Positions 24,733 to 33,954 of a stretch of DNA of 59,871 bases are shown in pieces. The notes beneath the pieces were generated by a model. The model saw only the letters and a list, made by a program, of their open reading frames with translations. It made no database searches and was not told the DNA's origin. Both the position numbers and the translations under genes were made by a program. Origin of the DNA: Deltaproteobacteria bacterium UBA2221 (lineage in GTDB: Bacteria; Desulfobacterota; Syntrophorhabdia; Syntrophorhabdales; WCHB1-27); assembly GCA_002328485.1 (NCBI GenBank), contig DCUF01000026.1, forward strand, positions 1 to 59,871, given 5' to 3'. Position 1 is the first letter of the stretch, and each line of letters begins with the position of its first letter.

Positions 24733-27684
24733 CTATTTGAGGCGGAAATCCACCCGACTGTTTTTTACCTTCGGCTTCTCTTCGGGCGTCAGGGATTTGG
24801 GTTCTGTTACGAAAATCCTTTCCGCCGAAAGCCCCTGGGTTTTTAGTACTGCATCCACTACGTTTTTGGCCCTCTCGGTGGCGAGGGTTCTCAAATCTCC
24901 GTCCTTGACGACGATATTTGTGAGCATCAGCTTTTCCATCTCGGTTGAGGGGATTGACTTTACCAGGCCAATCAGATTGCGGGGCTTGGGGAACTTTTCA
25001 GCGTTGTAGGCCTTGGCGAGGTACTTACCGTATTCGTTGGCCTCGATCTTGATCTCGTCGACGGGAACAGGACGAATCCTCTGTTTCAGCATGTCGGCCA
25101 ACTTCTGGGCCTTTATTTTCTTGGTGAAAAGATACTGGCGAAGCGTTTCCCGATCCTTTTCGGTGTCCACCCGTCCCTCGATCTCAAGCTTCAGGGCAGG
25201 TCGTTCATAGAGCGCCTTTGCCAGGGTTTCGATCTTCTTCATCCCCGGCTCGTCAACTCGATTGCTCCCATAGTCGAACTCCACGTAACCGAGTTCCTCA
25301 CCCCCGCCGAAGAGGGAGGCCAGAAGGGAAAACGGGGCAGTCGCGGCTTTGGTGATGAGATTGACGATGACCTGAAGGATGATTCGTCCGACCTTGAACT
25401 GGGGGTCGTCGATGCTTCCCGATACCGGTATATCCAGTTTAATCTGCCCATTCCTGTCCTTCAGAAGGGCAACTGCGAGCCGGACGGGAAGATCCGTGGC
25501 ATCAGGACCTTCCACTCGCTCGCCGAAGGTAAACTGATCAAGGAATATGAGGTTTTGAGAAGCCAGTTTTCGGTCATTGATCATATACTTCACGTCAAGG
25601 GAAAGTTTGCCTTTTTCTATGGTGTACCCCGCATATTTTGACGAGTACGGTGTCATAGGGCTTAGATCGAGGTCCTTGAATGATGCGGTGAGATCGACAA
25701 AAAGCTTCTTGGGCGAGGGGTCGACGGTGCCGGTGATCTTGAGGGGAATGTGCTTTTCGATTTTGCCGAGGACTTCAAGCTGAGCCTTGCCCCCCCTTCG
25801 TAGAGAAATATTGGAAACCCGCCCGCCTAATTCACTTAACTCCGCTTCATAGCTCGGCTTGATACGCCTGTCTGCAAAGTTGACCCGTCCGCCCTGGAGA
25901 GTTATGGTGGCTATTCCTATGTCAGGTCCCTCGGAGTCTTTGGGGGTGGATGCTGGAGCAGCCTTGGGCTGAGGTTTTGAGGGTGGTGGCTGGCTATCCT
26001 CGCCTTCGTCATCTCCCAGCACCTCTTGGAGGTTTGTCGACCCATCGGGCTGGACGATGATGCGGGAGTAAAAATCGGTCAAAGAGACACCGCCGATCCT
26101 CACGTAAAGAGGGTCAAACCTGGCATCAATCTTGGTGAATGCAAGATTTCTCCATTCAAGAAAGGGGTCACCCTGCAACCGATCGATGGCAGAGAAATTG
26201 GATAGGAAGACATCTCCGCTGCAGCCTACCTTCAGTTTCCCTGCGTCTCCTGACTTCACAGCCACCTTGCCCGATCCCGACAGACTGCCCCGAGTGATCG
26301 CAATCTTTGCTTTGTCCTGGAAGTAGGGCTGCAAGGGCGAGACATAGACGTTTTTCATATTGACCAGGAGTTCAAGGGAAAGGGGACTGATGCCTACCGT
26401 ACCGGTAGCGTCGAGAGTTCCTTTCCTGAAGACCTGGAGGGAGAGGGCAACGTTTCCCCGCGTCTTATTGTCGGTGGAGATGTGGCTCGCCCGGGCGACT
26501 ATACTCTGCAATGGTATAGTGACCATGGGAGTAAAGGCGTGATCCTCGAAGTTGGCTGTACCTGCATCGAGGAGAAACTCGTCCAAGGTAAAGACAAAGG
26601 TCTGGCCATTCTCGGATTGCTCAGTCTTACTCTGCGGTGCCGCCTCATGGCGAGACGGCTCAGGCTTGTCCTTGCCATCGCCCAGGAGCGAAGTGAGATC
26701 GATGCTGCCGTTCTCCAGCCGCCGAACGGTAATCTCAGGGGACTTCAATGTGATATTGGATACGTGAACACTCCGTTTGAAAGGTTCGAAGGCAGCAATG
26801 GCAAATGTAGCGGAAGGCAACTTGAGGATGGGCTTTTTGTGAAGGTCATTCAAAGCTATCTCAGAGAATGTGGCCGTGCCGCTTGCCACGAGGGCAGTCT
26901 CCTTGCCCAGCATAAAGGAGAGCCTTCCGTCGAGGTCGAGAAAGGCGGAAGCGAGGGCGAAGTTGGTCTTCAGGGGCACATAGCCCATGTACCGCGTAAT
27001 ATCGAGCCGAGCAATATTTATGTCGACGTAGCTTTCTCGGGATTCTCTGAAAGGCTTGGTCTTTCCTTTCACGACGTAGGTGGAACCGTCGATAGTGGCC
27101 GAAAAGGAGGGCTGGACAAATACGTCGTTATCATTGCGTATGTTGGAGAGGAAAGGAACCGTAATCATCATCTGGCGGATTCGATGGGTTGTTTCTTTGG
27201 ACTCGTCAACGAAATCGATGCTTCCGTTCTGAAGCTGAATGTTGCTGACCGAGAACCGAAACTCGGATCCTTTGTCGGGCTCCTGGGCAGGGGTTTTCAG
27301 CGAGTCTACGACGTCGGAGAAGTTGTAGGTGCCTTTTTTAGTGAATACTACGTGCACATATGGCCCTTTCAGTCCGACCCGCCTCAATACGAGGGCCCGC
27401 CTTGCCAGGGAGGTTGGATCCAAGCCTACCAAGAGCTCATCAAATTGAAGGAAGGTATCGTTACTGCCTTTCTCCCTTATGTTGAAGTCCCCGATCCTTA
27501 CCGTGAGCGTATAAGGGTTTACCTTTACCTGCCCAACCGTGACCTGCCGATGAAGCACCTGGGAGAGCTTCTTGGTGAGAACGGATTTAATGATGGGAGG
27601 TAGTGCGAAGAAACCGACGATGGTAAAGAGGACAAAAAAGCCGCCTACCAACACGGTCAGCTTTGTTATTCTTTTAGAAATCAT
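24733..27684 (-). CDS. large AsmA-like envelope protein, DUF748
   Basis: A 983-aa protein with one N-terminal transmembrane helix (LTVLVGGFFVLFTIVGFFALP) followed by a long beta-rich periplasmic region typical of DUF748/AsmA-type proteins. Such proteins are thought to bridge the envelope and help move or insert lipids and outer-membrane components. The beginning has the AsmA-like VNPYTLTVRIGDFNI and FDELLVGLD, and a Pro/Ser/Lys-rich low-complexity linker lies near the middle. The C-terminus has an OmpA-like IEGRVDTEKDRETLRQYL stretch. The start is ATG 27684, where the hydrophobic helix immediately follows. The reading frame stays open for 43 codons upstream without family similarity. GAGGCGAG lies upstream. 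Confidence 0.85.
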   Translation of the reverse strand: MISKRITKLTVLVGGFFVLFTIVGFFALPPIIKSVLTKKLSQVLHRQVTVGQVKVNPYTLTVRIGDFNIREKGSNDTFLQFDELLVGLDPTSLARRALVLRRVGLKGPYVHVVFTKKGTYNFSDVVDSLKTPAQEPDKGSEFRFSVSNIQLQNGSIDFVDESKETTHRIRQMMITVPFLSNIRNDNDVFVQPSFSATIDGSTYVVKGKTKPFRESRESYVDINIARLDITRYMGYVPLKTNFALASAFLDLDGRLSFMLGKETALVASGTATFSEIALNDLHKKPILKLPSATFAIAAFEPFKRSVHVSNITLKSPEITVRRLENGSIDLTSLLGDGKDKPEPSRHEAAPQSKTEQSENGQTFVFTLDEFLLDAGTANFEDHAFTPMVTIPLQSIVARASHISTDNKTRGNVALSLQVFRKGTLDATGTVGISPLSLELLVNMKNVYVSPLQPYFQDKAKIAITRGSLSGSGKVAVKSGDAGKLKVGCSGDVFLSNFSAIDRLQGDPFLEWRNLAFTKIDARFDPLYVRIGGVSLTDFYSRIIVQPDGSTNLQEVLGDDEGEDSQPPPSKPQPKAAPASTPKDSEGPDIGIATITLQGGRVNFADRRIKPSYEAELSELGGRVSNISLRRGGKAQLEVLGKIEKHIPLKITGTVDPSPKKLFVDLTASFKDLDLSPMTPYSSKYAGYTIEKGKLSLDVKYMINDRKLASQNLIFLDQFTFGERVEGPDATDLPVRLAVALLKDRNGQIKLDIPVSGSIDDPQFKVGRIILQVIVNLITKAATAPFSLLASLFGGGEELGYVEFDYGSNRVDEPGMKKIETLAKALYERPALKLEIEGRVDTEKDRETLRQYLFTKKIKAQKLADMLKQRIRPVPVDEIKIEANEYGKYLAKAYNAEKFPKPRNLIGLVKSIPSTEMEKLMLTNIVVKDGDLRTLATERAKNVVDAVLKTQGLSAERIFVTEPKSLTPEEKPKVKNSRVDFRLK

Positions 27685-27886
27685 GTCTCGCCTCACCACC
27701 CTATTTTGCCATACAGCATAGCCCTTTTGAAAGACGGTTTTTTCTATTACCTGAAGGCAGGTAGAAGCTACCGAGACCAGTCGCATCGATGATTCCGATT
27801 GACAAGGGTGCAAGAAGCATGGTTGATATCAGGGCTGGTAGTCAAAGACTGACTGCTGGAGAGGCAAATCGACAAATGGAGGGCTC

Positions 27887-28468
27887 GTGAAACCCAATGG
27901 CGCTGGGGAGAGTATGGATCTAGGCATACTCGATCTGATGGATGCAGAGCAACTCCGCAGCTACCTGCGATTTCTGCTGTGGCACTACCGGGTGGTGGAC
28001 GGTTTCTGGTTTCTCAGCGTGGAGAGCAAATATGGACGGCCTGCAGCCGAGCACATGGACGAGGTCGTATGGGCGAAAATTGCAGGGATGTCTGCCGAGG
28101 ATCTCGTGGAACGTTTCCAGATTGCGGAGAAAGGGCTTCCGGCCCTTTACCGTGCCTTCCAGTACCTGCCGTGGACCATGATCGTTGGATATAAGGTCGA
28201 AGACCGGGGCGATCATCTCCTGCTGACCGTCCCTGAGTGTCCCACCCAGGTGGCGAGGGTTAAGCATGGCTTGCCGGAATTTCATTGCCGCGATATGCAT
28301 CAGGCGGAGTTCGAGTCCTTTGCTCAGGCGATAGACCCCTCCATTAAGGTCGAGTGCCTCCTTGCCCCGCCAAACCATCCATCAGACCTTTTCTGTAAGT
28401 GGAAATTTACCACGGCCAGTTCGATACAGACGGGTACACAAGAGCTACAGCCGCACGACCATTCGTAG
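27887..28468 (+). CDS. DUF6125-like protein
   Basis: A 193-aa soluble protein. The N-terminal part (AEQLRSYLRFLLWHYRVVDGFWF) and the later HCRDMHQAEFESFAQAI with following Cys residues resemble the DUF6125 / L-2-amino-thiazoline-4-carboxylate-hydrolase-like group. Conserved His and Cys residues in the C-terminal half (HCRDM, KVECLLAPP, DLFCKW) may bind a ligand or metal. No reaction is established for this group. Two starts are possible: GTG 27887 after GGAGGG, and ATG 27914 after GGGGAG. Both have short spacing. Confidence 0.65.
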   Translation: MKPNGAGESMDLGILDLMDAEQLRSYLRFLLWHYRVVDGFWFLSVESKYGRPAAEHMDEVVWAKIAGMSAEDLVERFQIAEKGLPALYRAFQYLPWTMIVGYKVEDRGDHLLLTVPECPTQVARVKHGLPEFHCRDMHQAEFESFAQAIDPSIKVECLLAPPNHPSDLFCKWKFTTASSIQTGTQELQPHDHS

Positions 28469-28748
28469 GAGAATTCTCCCGACCAGATGCCGTTTAGGTA
28501 AGTTGGCTTGTCAAAGACGGCGCGTCGCCCCGGCAAACTGTCGACACCCTCCGTCATCTTCGTATCCTTGCCCTGATAACCCCTATATATGGAGTCTCCG
28601 ATGAATTCCCAGGACAACTTAAGAATCCTGGCCTAACGCCGATCACTTATCAAAAGTATTCTATCAGATGGGATTCCTTGCTGAGTTCGCGAGGGACCCA
28701 GCGCCAAGTGAGCGAACGTTATCTATCAGTTGAGAACGGAGGCACGGA

Positions 28749-28979
28749 ATGAGTTATCTTTTTGCGCAGAGAATGGGCATGAAGCTTCTTCACCAGAAGT
28801 CACAGGACGGCAGCATGGTCTATCGACAGATGGTGGGTTCGGACCATGTCAAGTCGAATTACGGCGACTTGGTGAGGCGTAGTGATATCGTTGAGATCTG
28901 GATCGATGAAGAGGCCAGAACTGCGATCCTTGGCTTTAATGACTATCAAAGCCTTATGGGTGACGAACCCCAGATCTGA
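28749..28979 (+). CDS. hypothetical protein, 76 aa
   Basis: GGAGG precedes the ATG at 28749. The protein is small and soluble, with a cluster of charged residues and the C-terminal segment IVEIWIDEEARTAILGFNDY. No family is recognised. It stands alone between the DUF6125-like gene and a minus-strand gene. Confidence 0.6.
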   Translation: MSYLFAQRMGMKLLHQKSQDGSMVYRQMVGSDHVKSNYGDLVRRSDIVEIWIDEEARTAILGFNDYQSLMGDEPQI

Positions 28980-29224
28980 CAGGGAGCAGCAAATCATCCG
29001 GGAATTCGATAGTCCCTGGACCACCCTGGGAGCCCTGGTGGCGCCGGGGGCCTGGAAGTGGCTCAGAACGGGTTCTCGTCGTTAGGCGCCGCTTTTGGGG
29101 CTTGCCGAGGAGACCAAATTCGTCTTGGCTAGATGAAGTGAAGTCTCATGGAGCTCACCTCCAGCAAACCAGGACAGCGTGGTGCCGTATGCAACAAGGT
29201 ACATGCATTAAGGATCATTGAGGA

Positions 29225-29602
29225 TCAGTAGATCTGACGCACATTGTTTGATCCCTTCCCATCATCGGTCTCGCTCAGGCGAATCGATTCTATCGAGTCT
29301 TTGTTGAGGGCGAGAAAGCCGATAGAAATGTCGCTCAGTTTGCCTTCTTCCTTTGCATTGGACAGAATGATAAAACGCCTTGTGTCATTGATGGTGTCGC
29401 TTATCCTCTCTGTTTTTCCCACAAAAAGATCGCCCCGGTAGATCTTGTCGCCCGTCTTCGCTCGGACCCTAACATATTGACCGTCTTTGGCGTTTGCGAT
29501 GCGGGAACGACAGTACCTGCAGATTTCCGCATCTGCATGCACCTGCTCGAAGCAGCGAGGGCAAGCTTTCATGGCTTTGCTCACGACGTGATCCTCGTCC
29601 AT
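29225..29602 (-). CDS. zinc-ribbon protein with Sm-like/DUF6812-like C-terminal domain
   Basis: A 125-aa protein. Its N-terminus is a double CX2C ribbon (ACPRCFEQVHADAEICRYC). Its C-terminal 70 residues (YVRVRAKTGDKIYRGDLFVG, then RISDTINDTRRFIILSNA) resemble the small beta-barrel of DUF6812, in which a VxV, RISD and FIxLxxA pattern recurs. Such barrels are proposed to bind ligands or RNA. ATG at 29602 is chosen because AAGGAGGT lies upstream. The longer reading from 29632 starts inside that ribosome-site region. Confidence 0.6.
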   Translation of the reverse strand: MDEDHVVSKAMKACPRCFEQVHADAEICRYCRSRIANAKDGQYVRVRAKTGDKIYRGDLFVGKTERISDTINDTRRFIILSNAKEEGKLSDISIGFLALNKDSIESIRLSETDDGKGSNNVRQIY

Positions 29603-29878
29603 GGTTATTTTGACCTCCTTTACGTAAAACAACGAAATTGGCTCTGCAGTAGCCGTATCGTTTATCGGTATATCCTTTCAAAATCTTAAAAATTGTGAGG
29701 ATTGCCCTATCGATCCTTTATCGTGGTTCTTGCTCCCTGCGCCTGTCGACGGGGCAATGGAGCCTACCTTTGTGGACGTGGGTGGGCGATCGAAGAGGCA
29801 TATAGACGTGAGGATAGGGAAGCATCATACAGCTTGGTTTGGGTGCTTGCTCCGGCTCCCTTTAAAGATGTTCCTAAT

Positions 29879-30253
29879 CTACCGATTCAGTTGCTGAATC
29901 CCAATCGGCTTCTCGAGGATTCTTTTGATCCCGATGGTTCTTGTAAACTGTTTTGTCTGGTCGTTGAGAGGGCAGCCGGTAATCAGCACGATCGCCGTAT
30001 CGCCTCTAATCTCCAGCAACGCCTGGGCAGTGTAGCTGCCGGTAAGGCCAGGCATAATCTGGTCAAGAATGAGCAGCGAAAAGTGGTGAGGTTCCTTGGA
30101 GAAGGCATCTGAGGCAGCACGACCCGTCTCAACGGCAAGAACAGCATATCCGAGACCGGTCAATATTTAGGAAAAGCTTTGACGGCAGGGTTCGTCGTCG
30201 TGGACCAAAAGAATAGCACCATTCTCGTGTTGCAGCGCTCCTTGAAGAAGTTG
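29879..30253 (-). pseudogene. response-regulator receiver domain with in-frame stop
   Basis: Read 5'-3' on the minus strand: ENGAILLVHDDEPCRQSFS, then TAA at 30169-30167, then ILTGLGYAVLAVETGRA, FSLLILDQIMPGLTG, IVLITGCPLNDQTKQF and ILEKPIGIQQL. This is a complete receiver domain with the phospho-Asp in LILDQ, the Thr in ITG and the Lys in EKP. The early stop cuts after the first helix, and the first pocket is VHDDE rather than VDDE. It resembles the C-terminal receiver of the hybrid kinase at 31636-33621, and may be the severed tail of a similar hybrid kinase. Confidence 0.75.
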
Positions 30254-30258
30254 TTATC

Positions 30259-30546
30259 TCAATCGGCGTTCATCTCTTGAATTCGCTCTTCAATATGGTA
30301 GTTCTTGCCAATGGGGCCACCCAACGCTTTTTGGAACGGGTCCGCGTGCTGTGTGCCTATCGGCTTGGCGCGGTGGCAATACGGGCATTGGCTGTAGTAG
30401 GGCAGCGGTTGTTGCGCCGGTCACCGGTAGCCGGACTTCAGGGCATTCTGTCCCGAAAGATACGCACATTCTTGGTTGGGATGGATGAGATACGTTCCCA
30501 CTTTCATGGCGGCACCAGCACAACGGAAGCAAATTATTGAGACCAG
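30259..30546 (-). pseudogene. possible decayed two-knuckle zinc-ribbon gene with in-frame TGA
   Basis: One minus-strand frame reads SIICFRCAGAAMKVG, then PNQECAYLSGQ, then TGA at 30423-30421, then YYSQCPYCHRAKPIG and a charged C-terminus ending at 30259. The two CX2C pairs look like a real protein, but no start with a ribosome site is visible and the TGA breaks it. It lies directly upstream of the broken receiver. Confidence is low that it is more than chance. Confidence 0.3.
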
Positions 30547-31013
30547 TTATCTCGCCATGTCAGGACGATTTGACTCGGGTCACAGTGACTTCTCAGTGGG
30601 ATAACGGATGAATCCGGGGAGTCACGAAAGAAAAAATCTGAGCCGGATGAAACGTCCTGTTACGAGATGGTTTTGAGGAAAAAGAAGAAGGGTGGGATTG
30701 CCGAGCATCAGAGGCTCCTGTGACCAGGAGGACTGAGTTTCGCTGAAGAGTATTCGACCGAGTCTCGCTGCCAAAGACTCGAGGCCCGTATGAGAGATTT
30801 GACCCCTTCAGCTACTCCTTGCTTGGGCTACCCACCCCAACTACCTCAAGTAATAGCACGGATTTCTATGTTGTCAAGCAATCTTCTGTTATCAGCCGCA
30901 ACGGTCACCTTCAGTACAGACAAGATGGCAGAAAGGCCTGTATCCCCAAACGGACCTTTTGATACCATGCTTGGCAGGCGGCGGCGGCGAATGTTCCGCA
31001 TGTTCGCCGGTAC

Positions 31014-31166
31014 TCACCCTTTCATAAGGGTAACGAACAGTTTCAGCACGGCCGCGCTGACCCAGTGACCCGCATGAGTCCATTGACCGTACCGCACATA
31101 GACAGGGCCGGCCGCAAGACTTTCGACCATGACGAGTATGGGAAATAGCACTCCAAGCCTGTTCAT
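31014..31166 (-). CDS. possible small protein, 50 aa, frame continues beyond a TGA
   Basis: ATG at 31166 follows GAGGG (about 8 nt). It encodes a 50-aa protein with a hydrophobic start (VLFPILVMVESLAAG) and an aromatic middle (VRYGQWTHAGHWVS), ending at TGA 31016-31014. The same frame stays open with protein-like sequence to 30846 (GDTGLSAILSVLKV). No family is recognised. It is either a small membrane protein, or a gene broken or read through at the TGA. Confidence 0.3.
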   Translation of the reverse strand: MNRLGVLFPILVMVESLAAGPVYVRYGQWTHAGHWVSAAVLKLFVTLMKG

Positions 31167-31375
31167 TTAATAACCCTCTGACCCCTATGCGTCCCCGGAT
31201 GCCCCCCTGCTGTTCCGGTGGCTCGGCTCGAATCAGAAAGAATTCCCCTATCGTCACTTGCCTGGCACCCGACTGCCTCTGCTGAGGCTCATTTTGGAAG
31301 GGAATAAGAGAAGAAATGCTGTTCTCGTTAGAACGTGGCCCATAAACGCGGGGGCCTGTAACCGGTTGAAATGAA

Positions 31376-31447
31376 AGCCGACGCGGGGATTTGAACCCCG
31401 GACCTGCTGATTACGAATCAGCTGCTCTACCACTGAGCTACGTCGGC
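31376..31447 (-). tRNA. tRNA-Thr (anticodon CGT)
   Basis: On the minus strand the acceptor stem is GCCGACG/CGTCGGC, the D arm is GCTC-AGTGGTA-GAGC, and the anticodon arm GCTGA-TTCGTAA-TCAGC carries anticodon CGT. The T arm is CGGGG-TTCAAAT-CCCCG. The discriminator is U, and CCA is not encoded. It reads ACG codons. Confidence 0.97.
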
Positions 31448-31635
31448 GCGGTTTTCAGTTTATCATAAAAATGCCACCGTGTGTGATCAAATCGATTAAA
31501 GAATCCGAGATTTTCGCCGCCACCGAAGGTTTTGCGACGTATGGCGAATGAAATCCAGGTTCCGTGTAACGGGGAAGTGTACCTTTCGTTCGCTTCGGCT
31601 GAGGAGATAGGCAAGCATAGAAATGCGGTTGCCAC

Positions 31636-33621
31636 TCAGCCCTCACAGGACCGAGGTTTGTGGGACTGGTCGAGAACCCGACGAATTGTCTCGGCTAGCT
31701 CTCGCTTTACCAGGGGTTTCATCGCGAATTCTCTTATTCCGTGCCCGTGGCCTGTGCGCAGAGACACTGTCTCGCTGAAACCCGTAATGACGATGATCGG
31801 CATATCAGGGCGAACGCTATGGATGTGCTTGGCCAGGGTGGTTCCGCTCATAAGGGGCATGACCTGGTCGGTGATCACCAGATCGAACCCCCCGGGATCC
31901 CTGCAAAACAGTTCGAGGGCCTCCGTGCTGTTGGTGAGGGCGGTCACGGTATAACCAAGACCCTGCAACGTCCTTTTGGCAGTTTGAACTTGGTTCTCTT
32001 CGTCGTCCACGAAAAGAATTGATTCACAGCCACGAAAGAGCGGTAGCTGTGCCGTCGAGGAGGGGACACGGCGCGATACGCGATCCTGTACGGAGGGAAG
32101 ATAGATGGTAAACGTGCTTCCCTTGCCAGGTTCACTGGTGACGTCGACGGCGCCGTTCAAGCCACGAACAATGCTGTAGACGAGGGCTAAACCCATGCCG
32201 GTTCCTTTTCCAGGTTCCTTTGTCGTAAAAAATGGCTCAAATATTCTCCGTTTCACGGTTTCGTTAATGCCTTGACCGGTGTCTCGGACCTTCAAGGCTA
32301 CGTATCGGCCAGGCTTCATGCCGAGATCGGGGAGCGCGGTCAATTGACGTTCCTCAAGGCTTATCTCGAGTAAGCCACCGGCTGGCATGGCATCCTTGGC
32401 GTTGGTGCAGAGATTCATGATGACCTGCTGTATCTGTGTTGGATCAGCGCGAATAGAATCCCTATCACTGCGGGCATTCAGTGATAATTCGATGGTGGTT
32501 ACGAGGGAAGCTCGCAACATCCTCACCATCTCTTTCAAAAGAGGAATCAGGTGCAAAACTGTGACCTTCTGTTCTCCTTTGCGGCTAAAGGTGAGTATCT
32601 GACGAATGGTATCTCTGCCTCGAAGTCCCGCGTTCAAGGCTTGTTGGAGATGATGCCGAGTCTCTTCGGACGCGTCGTCCGCCGCCAGTTCTATGTTGCC
32701 GATCATGACGGCAAGGATGTTGTTGAAATCGTGGGCAATACCACCGGCGAGAGTGCCGACTGCCTCCATTTTCTGGGCATGACGCAGCCGTTCCTCCAAT
32801 CTCTTCCGGGCCGTAGCGTCGTTACCCACGCAAACAATTTCCCGAAGAACGCCGTCTTGGTTGTAGATGGGCTTGTTGGTCCAAGATATCCAGACCCTTT
32901 CGCCGTCCTTTCTTGTGTTCTCATTTTCATTGGTGGCAAATTTCCCCGGGGAGTTGGAAATGGCTTCTATCAGCCCTCGCAGGTTCTGACCGGCCGAGTC
33001 CGTTTCCGGAACAATGGTTCCCACCACATGCCTGCCGATGATTTCTTCTGCATTGAATCCAAAGAACTTTTGAGCATACTCGTTGAAGTAGGATATCCGG
33101 CCGGTTGGGTCCCGACGCATGATGATGCTATTGGCGTTCTCGACAAGCTCGCGATAGAGCCGCTCACTTTGCCGGCGGGCTTCGTTTGCCTTTTTGATCT
33201 CACCCTCAAGGGCGCTGCGAAATCGGTCCTCAGACTCCTTCAACTCCCTTTCCGCGCGCTTTCGGTCTGAAATGTCACGGACGACTGACAGGAAACAGGA
33301 GCGCCCATCAATGGATTCCTTCCGCAGGTTGATCTGCACCCACAGCGAAGAGCCATCCTCCCCTTGTACCTGCCACTCGAAGGTTTGAGGCCTTCCTTCC
33401 TCGGCCATCTCGAACGAAGATGTGAGGCGCTTGAGCCCGGAAAGGGGACCTACTATCCCCGGGGAGTCTGGTCGAAAAGCCAGAATCTCCTCCCTCGAAA
33501 CACGGTAAAGCTCACAGAATCGAGGATTTACGTCGATGACCTCAAGGGTTTTCGCGTCATGGAGCAGCACGCCATCGTGCACGTTTTCAAAGATAAACCT
33601 GTACAGTGATTCTGCGTTCAT
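31636..33621 (-). CDS. hybrid sensor histidine kinase (PAS-PAS-HisKA-HATPase-REC)
   Basis: A 661-aa cytosolic kinase with no membrane segments. PAS domain 1 spans about residues 3-125 (TLEVIDVNPRFCELY), and PAS domain 2 about 150-275 (GRISYFNEYAQKFFGF). The dimerisation helix has its phospho-His at about 297 in GGIAHDFNNILAVM. The ATPase domain has N-box VIMNLCTNAKDAMPAGG, DTGQGI, and GKGTGMGLALVYSIV. The C-terminal receiver (about 540-655) begins SILFVDDEENQ, with phospho-Asp in VITDQVMP. GGGGAGGG precedes the ATG. No partner regulator is adjacent. Ligand and output are unknown. Confidence 0.93.
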   Translation of the reverse strand: MNAESLYRFIFENVHDGVLLHDAKTLEVIDVNPRFCELYRVSREEILAFRPDSPGIVGPLSGLKRLTSSFEMAEEGRPQTFEWQVQGEDGSSLWVQINLRKESIDGRSCFLSVVRDISDRKRAERELKESEDRFRSALEGEIKKANEARRQSERLYRELVENANSIIMRRDPTGRISYFNEYAQKFFGFNAEEIIGRHVVGTIVPETDSAGQNLRGLIEAISNSPGKFATNENENTRKDGERVWISWTNKPIYNQDGVLREIVCVGNDATARKRLEERLRHAQKMEAVGTLAGGIAHDFNNILAVMIGNIELAADDASEETRHHLQQALNAGLRGRDTIRQILTFSRKGEQKVTVLHLIPLLKEMVRMLRASLVTTIELSLNARSDRDSIRADPTQIQQVIMNLCTNAKDAMPAGGLLEISLEERQLTALPDLGMKPGRYVALKVRDTGQGINETVKRRIFEPFFTTKEPGKGTGMGLALVYSIVRGLNGAVDVTSEPGKGSTFTIYLPSVQDRVSRRVPSSTAQLPLFRGCESILFVDDEENQVQTAKRTLQGLGYTVTALTNSTEALELFCRDPGGFDLVITDQVMPLMSGTTLAKHIHSVRPDMPIIVITGFSETVSLRTGHGHGIREFAMKPLVKRELAETIRRVLDQSHKPRSCEG

Positions 33622-33954
33622 GGACGACCCTCCCCGACCCTTCTGTTGACACAGCGCCCTCTGGAACCTGATACAACCGTACTTTAAGGAGAAACCATAC
33701 CGATCCTTACCGGAAATGAAGCCAAGAAAGCCAAAGAGAAACCAATTCCATCGCCATGGAGATCTGTTTCTGTGAGTATACGCTTTCAGCTGGTGGATGT
33801 AAACTTGAGCAAAATCCCTCTCCTATCGTGTAGACGGGCGGAGCAATCTCTCGTGAAATGGCCACCCCTGAACAGGGAATTGGAAGTGAAAAACACAAGA
33901 ACGGGGGAGAGATTCGCAATTCATTGGAAGAGCAAAACCCTTCGCGCAAAGGGT

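Noticed and set aside
26482..27603. A 373-aa plus-strand frame inside the DUF748 gene
   Set aside because: It is antisense to a long, clearly family-like gene, and the residues look like a shadow translation.
28324..28617. Minus-strand frame with a protein-like segment VDSLPGRRAVFDKPTYLNG
   Set aside because: It overlaps the C-terminus of the DUF6125-like gene for about half its length and lacks a ribosome site or family match. It may be chance or an old remnant.
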